Shown one piece after another: positions 58,710 through 64,000 of a DNA stretch of 64,000 bases (position 1 is the stretch's first letter; every line of letters starts with the position of its first letter). This DNA is from Opisthorchis felineus (taxonomy: Eukaryota; Platyhelminthes; Trematoda; Opisthorchiida; Opisthorchiidae), in assembly GCA_004794785.1 (NCBI GenBank), contig SJOL01005699.1:216299-280298 (forward strand), given 5' to 3'. The translations under genes and the position numbers were made by a program. The notes beneath the pieces were generated by a model, which did no database searches, was not told the origin of the DNA, and saw only the letters and a list, made by a program, of their open reading frames with translations.

Positions 58710-58779
58710 CATCATCATCATCATCATCATCGACAGCATGACATCAGTGTTCAACACCGATGCTTCACTGCCGTACAAC
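58710..58779 (-). mobile_element. 70-bp micro-insertion of an RTE 3' tail
   Basis: Minus-strand content: starts gttgtacggcagtgaagc, hairpin catcggtgtt...aacactgatg (58742-58762 on the plus strand; one G.U pair in RNA), then seven GAT-type repeats. It is flanked by the 11-bp direct repeat ggttggagcct (58699-58709 and 58780-58790). Deleting the insert and one repeat restores collinearity with copy 1 around 1105-1135. It is therefore a genuine target-primed insertion of almost nothing but the tail. Confidence 0.9.
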
Positions 58780-59434
58780 GGTTGGAGCCTACACAGTTAT
58801 TCCGGAGGAAACGGTAGGCAGTGATCGACCATCGCCACCGGTGACTGGTGGAGACGTGGTATGTTTGTCTCGAATTTGGTCGGTTGGCCCAACATAGTCA
58901 GACGAGTTCCGCTGTTCCGGAATTCGGTACTGCAAAGGTATAGTGCATGATCAGCACGCATCTGCAGTAGTCACTTTCTGTTTCCCGTGCGTCTAGTGTT
59001 AAATTGAAAACGACTACCCATTGAGCCTCAGTAACGATAAACCTACCTATCTACGTGTTAATGTTACCAGTGGTCACAACGATTTCTGGGCTTTTAACCG
59101 GTTGTAAAAGAACACGTAGATATTCATAGAAAATGTATTTGACAGATTCAGAGCCATAGGGCGTCGGGACGTGAACGGGTACAAGAAACACGGACCGATG
59201 GATAGCTCTTTCTCGAGGTTATTTGACAAACGTTGACAAACGAGTCGCAAGAGGGTGATTACCATCGGCTCACTTGTCATCTAGAGACCCCGCTTACTGC
59301 TTCAGCACAATTCCCACTCCAGTCTGCCTGGTCGCAGCTGGGTCCTTGTCACCAGAGGTACGCAGCCAAAAACCGGAGGAGAGTGAGGACGCAGTCAGTT
59401 CAATTACGGTACTTGTGTCCTAGATTCTGGTTTG

Positions 59435-59556
59435 CGATCGACATCTCGACTTTCCCTGTCTAGGCTTGGGCAACCCGTCAGTATCTCAGCCCTCGTGCTT
59501 CCTTCGGGTGGCATGGCAGCTAGGCACCGGAAGGGTGCTACAGCTGAACGTTTTTT
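59435..59556 (+). mobile_element. tRNA-derived SINE, 5'-truncated copy
   Basis: The SINE body only: ccctgtctaggcttgggcaa, ggcaccggaagggtgctaca, ending gctgaacg plus a T run. It is flanked by ttctggtttg (59425-59434) and ttcttgtttg (59557-59566), a 10-bp target duplication with one mismatch. The insertion lies in the minus-strand RTE-A endonuclease relic. Confidence 0.82.
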
Positions 59557-59710
59557 TTCTTGTTTGTTACAGGCAACATGCATCAATGCAGAAAGAATCC
59601 AGTGTGCAAACATGAGCCGCTTGTTGTCTTGCTTTCTTCAGTGTGCGAACATCAAGAACGTCTAAGTAATCCGGCTTTGGGAGTTTGGAAATCGATTTTG
59701 GGCTGTTACC

Positions 59711-60994
59711 TAAGTTGGGTCCGTAGAAGTGGCTTACACGCCACTGAAACAAGTGAGCTTTAAGAAAAACTCGCGTTAGTGGCTTCTTATGACTGTGCTG
59801 AAGATTAACTACATTGGTCATGGCAAATCTGAACTTATGTGCACCGTATTGGGCACATAGTGGGGATGTCAAGTCGTTGGACCATATTTGTGCACTCAAT
59901 TGGGTTTGTCAGTGTACAGATTCATTCAACAGTAATATGACCAACTGTCATCTCCATAAAGTGTCCTTTTTTACACCACCGCTTCATTTCCTATCAGATG
60001 CTTCCTTTCCAATTTTGTCGAACTCAACACGGTTCAGCAGTAATTTTTACGTGCCTGCACTCGCCGTGTTCTTATCCCAACTGGACGTTTGATGATGTTG
60101 GCGTAGATAGGTACTTTGTTGTTTGTGTTTGACACTGCATTGTCACGATTAGTTTCGACGTATGAAACTATACATTTGTATATCACATAGGCCGGCATAA
60201 ACTCTCTTTCCATAACAGTGTCCCATAGGGACAGTGAGGGTTGCAGATGTCCTATCATCTCATATGTGCAAACTGGCCCACTAAGCAGATGATGAATGAT
60301 CCGATTTTTTGTCCTCAAACTGAAGCTCTATACATCAGTTAACGAATACTCCGGAGTTGGGGAAACCTAGGAAAACAAGTTTGTGTGCATAAATCAGCTG
60401 TTGGTGCAATGAACTCACATTACGCGCACCTGTTACTTGCCTTATGTAGGCAAGAAGAGAGACCTCTACCTCGTGTGTGGGCAGGTTTTTGTGTCTAGAG
60501 TTTGTTTTCATAGAAGTGCCTGACGTACCGCAGTAGAGAAGAATCTTCGGAATAGGGAAACGGTTCTTATGAGCAATGATTCTTAATTTTCCTCTATTTA
60601 TCGGTCAACGTTGTGCTTTCAGCGAATTCAACCAGTTCATAAACTTTCAAGACGTAGTCAAGTCGTCAAACCATTCCGCAATGCGATTGTGTGTAAAACA
60701 ACTCAAACATAAACGAAACCGTTCTTATTTGTTGTCGACGAAATTCATCGTGATCTAGTCAGATGTATCTTCTCAATTTACAGCGGTGTCTTCAAAGCAT
60801 TGTTCTGTTATATGAGTTGAGCAGAAAGTCGATTGACGAACCATGTGAACGTATCAAAGACAGACGTAGTATACTAGGTGTACTGGGCGCTTTTCCTATT
60901 CTGAACTCATTCACTAATTTTTGTTGTGCTAGCATGACGCTTGTTCGCTTCAGGTTCCCACACGCAGGATCGGCTGGTTTGAAACAGAAGAATT
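59711..60994. other. No recognisable gene
   Basis: AT-rich, only short ORFs (up to 94 residues) without family resemblance. The first 150 bases may still be leader of the minus-strand RTE-A relic. Confidence 0.4.
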
Positions 60995-61228
60995 CTAACC
61001 ATTAGCACAGCTTGCTTCCTTAGCTTTGTCAACTTCTGTTGGAGCCCCATTGTTTTGTGCAGTGGCCGAGGCAAACGGTTCCGTAAGTTTAGCACACTCC
61101 TTGACCATTTTATTGAGGTCAAGGTTAGCGACATTGTGTTGGAATTCCTCATCGACTATCATGCTGTTGTCTTGGAAGTCATGTGGCATTTTCGCTGCGC
61201 ACTTTCTGCTTCGGATGGATGAAAACAA
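60995..61228 (-). other. Minus-strand ORF of 77 residues, possible terminal exon
   Basis: Reads KMPHDFQDNSMIVDEEFQHN, VANLDLNKMVKECAKLTEPF, ASATAQNNGAPTEVDKAKEA, SCANG, stop. It is hydrophilic and protein-like in composition, and a possible acceptor (atccgaagcag) lies near its upstream end. No family recognised and no partner exon found. Confidence 0.3.
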
Positions 61229-61300
61229 GAACGTTTTTTGGAACTACAACTGGCCCCTACTCGGGTAGAAATGGATCCGATAATTCCCTGGTAATTCACT

Positions 61301-61471
61301 GGCCTCGAGATTGCTCAGTGGTTAAGGCGCCATGGACCGGAAGCCGACCTCAGCATCCCGACTGTTCCTGTCTAGGCCTGGGCAACCTGGCAGTATCCTA
61401 GCCTTCGTACCTCCTTCCGTTGGCATGACAGCTAGGCACCGAAAGGGTGCTACAGCTGAACGATTTTTTTT
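61301..61471 (+). mobile_element. tRNA-derived SINE with deleted B box
   Basis: Starts ggcctcgagattgctcagtg (A box region, attgctcagtggtta). The segment that holds the B box in the 49.1-kb copy is missing. The body is complete (cctgtctaggcctgggcaac, caccgaaagggtgctacagc) and it ends tgaacgattttttt. About 170 bp against 190 in the full copy. No clear target duplication. Confidence 0.82.
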
Positions 61472-61534
61472 ACATCCAAGCGAGGGAGCACTGTACCCGG
61501 GTTTCGTTTTCGTTGCAGCTGATTAGCAGTGCAG

Positions 61535-61617
61535 TTCCTTGACAGTACTGGGATTTGAACACTGCACACCTGATGTGCGAGGCGAACGTTCCACAACTGT
61601 TCCACTGGCGCGCGTCA
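61535..61617 (-). repeat. tRNA-like fragment, opposite orientation
   Basis: On the minus strand: ccagtggaacagttgtggaa (A-box-like), cgttcgcctcgcacatcagg, then tgtgcagtgttcaaatccca (B box). It resembles a degenerate tRNA or SINE head rather than a functional tRNA. It lies 65 bases downstream of the plus-strand SINE, facing it. Confidence 0.4.
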
Positions 61618-62442
61618 TAGTAACGAGAATAATTGAGCTAAGACAGAGGAGAACTGGTCAAATGCGCTTGACAAGTGTGACCATTTATATGAGCTTCATT
61701 CAACCACAGACTTACTTTCACTTATCGCGTACGGCTTGTTTTAGTCGAGTGGAACGTGCACTCCTTTTGACTTGATCGGACAAGCTAAATGAGGTCAAGA
61801 TCACAGATGAAGCTGTTTTGTGAGTGTTTTTGTTTGAACGTGGAGTTTTTACTGCCTGCTTACTGGAAAGGTTTACCGGTATTCCTATTACAGGAAAATA
61901 TTCCCTCCGTCAAGTGTTTATTAGATAGAGGTTTCTTTTAGAGTACTCTTGCGGAATGCTCTATAGACATCCATCATTTTGATGATATAGTAGCCATCCT
62001 CATGTCGTGGATGCCTGACCGTCCATTCGGACTTTTAAATGTGTGTTGGTGATTTCAAACATTCCGTAAAACCTCGCGGCCATTTTCATTCTATTCAGCA
62101 TGCTTAGTAATATCGTTTTCACTTCCTCGGGTGTCACTAGACCAGAAAGGCTAGTTGCTCCCTCTAATTTGTTAATGCTGGCAGGTTTTCGGCGTACCGC
62201 CTGTCCCGTCAGAATTTGGTCATTCAGGTCACTATGACTAGCTGTTTCACGATGTTTATCGTTTTCTTTTGTGTTTTGATTCCATTTAGTCAGCGCTACA
62301 AAAACGAAAACAAGAAGAAGCGGAACTTGCTAAGTAAGCGTTTTGTGGTTCGATCGCCGATGACCGAAATTTTGCATAGGCGACACCTTACCGCCAGATT
62401 CATTTGAAACTAATGTGCTAAGTTTCCGATAGTTGTACTCTA
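61618..62442. other. No recognisable feature
   Basis: AT-rich sequence with small ORFs only. The right edge is set by the start of the RTE-A copy. Confidence 0.4.
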
Positions 62443-62445
62443 GCT

Positions 62446-62973
62446 TTGGTACTGAGCTTACCCCCCCTGCTACCTCCAATCCAGGATCCTGGCCTTCAAC
62501 AGAAAGGCGGACCTTCAGCCTCGGAAGTGTCCGAGTGTATTTCTCTACTCAAGCGTCATCGTGTTGCTAGTCCTGACGACCTTCCACCTGCTCTTTTCAA
62601 GGATGGCGGTGGACTTCTCAGCCGGTGCCTGTCTAGCCTGTTTGGGTCTATCTGGGAGAAAGAGACCGTCCCAGACAACTGGGTTGAATCGATAGTAGTG
62701 TCCATTTTCAAAAAGGGTACTCGCAGTGAATGTAGTAACCACAGAGGTATTAGTTTGACTCCTGTTGTGACAAGGCTTCTGGTGTCACTGATTCTTCGTC
62801 GTCTTACGGTGGCACGCGAAACCTTGACTCGTGAGATCCAAGCGGGATTTCGACCGGGTAGAGGCTGCGTTGACCACATCTTCACACTTCGTCAGGTGTT
62901 AGAGCAACGCCACATGTACAGACGACCCACAATCTTGGTATTCCTTGACTTCAAGGGTGCGTTCGATTCTGTC
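62446..62973 (+). pseudogene. RTE-A reverse transcriptase, N-terminal half
   Basis: Frame with ASEVSECISLLKRHRVASPD, DLPPALFKDGGG, IWEKETVPDNWVESIVVSIF, KKGTRSECSNHRGISLTPVV, TRLLVSLILRRLTVARETLT, REIQAGFRPGRGCVDHIFTL and RQVLEQ, up to motif A. It has no stop, unlike copy 1. The first 30 residues are frame-shifted relative to copy 1, so the element's own start is not here. Motif C lies inside the gap. Confidence 0.9.
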
Positions 62974-63941
62974 NNNNNNNNNNNNNNNNNNNNNNNNNNN
63001 NNNNNNNNNNNNNNNNNNNNNNNNNNNNNNNNNNNNNNNNNNNNNNNNNNNNNNNNNNNNNNNNNNNNNNNNNNNNNNNNNNNNNNNNNNNNNNNNNNNN
63101 NNNNNNNNNNNNNNNNNNNNNNNNNNNNNNNNNNNNNNNNNNNNNNNNNNNNNNNNNNNNNNNNNNNNNNNNNNNNNNNNNNNNNNNNNNNNNNNNNNNN
63201 NNNNNNNNNNNNNNNNNNNNNNNNNNNNNNNNNNNNNNNNNNNNNNNNNNNNNNNNNNNNNNNNNNNNNNNNNNNNNNNNNNNNNNNNNNNNNNNNNNNN
63301 NNNNNNNNNNNNNNNNNNNNNNNNNNNNNNNNNNNNNNNNNNNNNNNNNNNNNNNNNNNNNNNNNNNNNNNNNNNNNNNNNNNNNNNNNNNNNNNNNNNN
63401 NNNNNNNNNNNNNNNNNNNNNNNNNNNNNNNNNNNNNNNNNNNNNNNNNNNNNNNNNNNNNNNNNNNNNNNNNNNNNNNNNNNNNNNNNNNNNNNNNNNN
63501 NNNNNNNNNNNNNNNNNNNNNNNNNNNNNNNNNNNNNNNNNNNNNNNNNNNNNNNNNNNNNNNNNNNNNNNNNNNNNNNNNNNNNNNNNNNNNNNNNNNN
63601 NNNNNNNNNNNNNNNNNNNNNNNNNNNNNNNNNNNNNNNNNNNNNNNNNNNNNNNNNNNNNNNNNNNNNNNNNNNNNNNNNNNNNNNNNNNNNNNNNNNN
63701 NNNNNNNNNNNNNNNNNNNNNNNNNNNNNNNNNNNNNNNNNNNNNNNNNNNNNNNNNNNNNNNNNNNNNNNNNNNNNNNNNNNNNNNNNNNNNNNNNNNN
63801 NNNNNNNNNNNNNNNNNNNNNNNNNNNNNNNNNNNNNNNNNNNNNNNNNNNNNNNNNNNNNNNNNNNNNNNNNNNNNNNNNNNNNNNNNNNNNNNNNNNN
63901 NNNNNNNNNNNNNNNNNNNNNNNNNNNNNNNNNNNNNNNNN
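62974..63941. other. Assembly gap (968 N)
   Basis: A run of 968 undetermined bases inside the RTE-A copy. In the 30.4- and 47.6-kb copies the distance from motif A to the QWRSCC box is of the same order. Confidence 0.99.
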
Positions 63942-64000
63942 ATGTCAGTGGCGTTCGTGCTGTCAGTTTCTTTCCAGATTGTTTGATTGAGTGGTTGGAA

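Larger units (their letters stand above)
58365..59710 (-). mobile_element. RTE-A relic, minus strand, endonuclease and linker
   Basis: An old minus-strand RTE-A copy collinear with 760-1890. The linker is at 58365-58600 and the endonuclease end lies around 58640-58960, where gatcgaccatcgccaccggt matches the 1146-1166 region. The middle is at 58960-59420, and the N-terminus ([18 protein letters not shown]) at about 59640-59700. No open frame remains. It is interrupted by a 70-bp RTE tail (58710-58779) and by a SINE (59435-59556). Collinearity with copy 1 across both insertions fixes their borders. Confidence 0.85.
62443..64000 (+). mobile_element. RTE-A retrotransposon, 5'-truncated, with assembly gap
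   Basis: A plus-strand copy that starts in the linker (CCTGCTACCTCCAATCCAGG, matching copy 1 PPATSNP) and reads openly through the RT fingers to motif A (VFLDFKGAFDSV), where the N run begins. After the gap the C-terminal box [15 protein letters not shown] and a stop appear at 63945-63992, followed by the start of the 3' UTR. The frame before and after the gap is the same, and the gap length suits a full RT and thumb, so this could be the least damaged copy. The N-filled portion is unknown. Confidence 0.92.

Noticed and set aside
58709..58740. Simple (ATC)n microsatellite
   Set aside because: The repeat is the tail of a 70-bp insertion with target duplications, not a free-standing microsatellite.
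62446..63990. A single intact 514-residue protein
   Set aside because: Most of it is N. Only the ends are real sequence, so openness across the gap proves nothing beyond a consistent frame.

Overview
ORGANISM. This is a eukaryotic window, most likely from a flatworm. A cestode of the Diphyllobothrium/Spirometra type is my guess and a trematode is possible. It is AT-leaning, has no operons, and is crowded with broken non-LTR retrotransposons. The one recognisable host gene, the Na+/K+-ATPase beta subunit, carries a 35-nt GT-AG intron, and such very short introns are typical of parasitic flatworms. The species call is inference. LAYOUT. 1-2090: minus-strand RTE-type retrotransposon (called RTE-A here), cut by the window edge. 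2.5-9.8 kb: nothing recognisable. 9.8-10.24 kb: RTE-A 3' end (+). 11.96-12.83 kb: 3' end of a second RTE family, RTE-B (-). 15.5-18.07 kb: longer RTE-B relic (+). 20.33-20.81 kb: two exons of the Na+/K+-ATPase beta gene (-). 21.13-24.27 kb: nearly complete CR1-type LINE (+). 27.5-28.3 kb: MULE/ZSWIM-like transposase relic (-). 30.4-31.57 kb: RTE-A relic (+). 31.98-32.98 kb: a near-identical second copy of the CR1 3' kilobase. 35.9-41 kb: a different CR1-like LINE with ORF1 and ORF2 (-), followed on its 3' side by about 3 kb of unexplained sequence with long minus-strand ORFs. 41-47 kb: nothing recognisable except a (TA)n run. 47.6-51.2 kb: a stack of nested RTE and SINE insertions. 51.7-52.2 kb: a weak RTE C-terminal relic. 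52.56-57.41 kb: an unidentified six-exon gene (+). 58.37-59.71 kb: minus RTE-A relic that has received a 70-bp micro-insertion and a SINE. 61.3-61.6 kb: SINE and a tRNA-like fragment. 62.44-64.0 kb: RTE-A copy (+) broken by a 968-base N run. HOW IT FITS TOGETHER. Most of what can be read is retrotransposon. Three LINE lineages (RTE-A, RTE-B, CR1-type), one tRNA-derived SINE and one MULE relic have inserted into each other and into introns of at least two host genes. Every element with an assessable coding region is damaged. The most interesting material is at element 3' ends. The RTE families share a short hairpin plus GAT-repeat tail. Two independent 66-70 bp insertions consist of little more than that tail, begin at the same internal base and are flanked by 9- and 11-bp target-site duplications. 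The two CR1 copies differ by very few bases over about 970 bp but have a sharp divergence boundary at one end. I found no CRISPR array, rRNA, functional tRNA gene or phage-like system.
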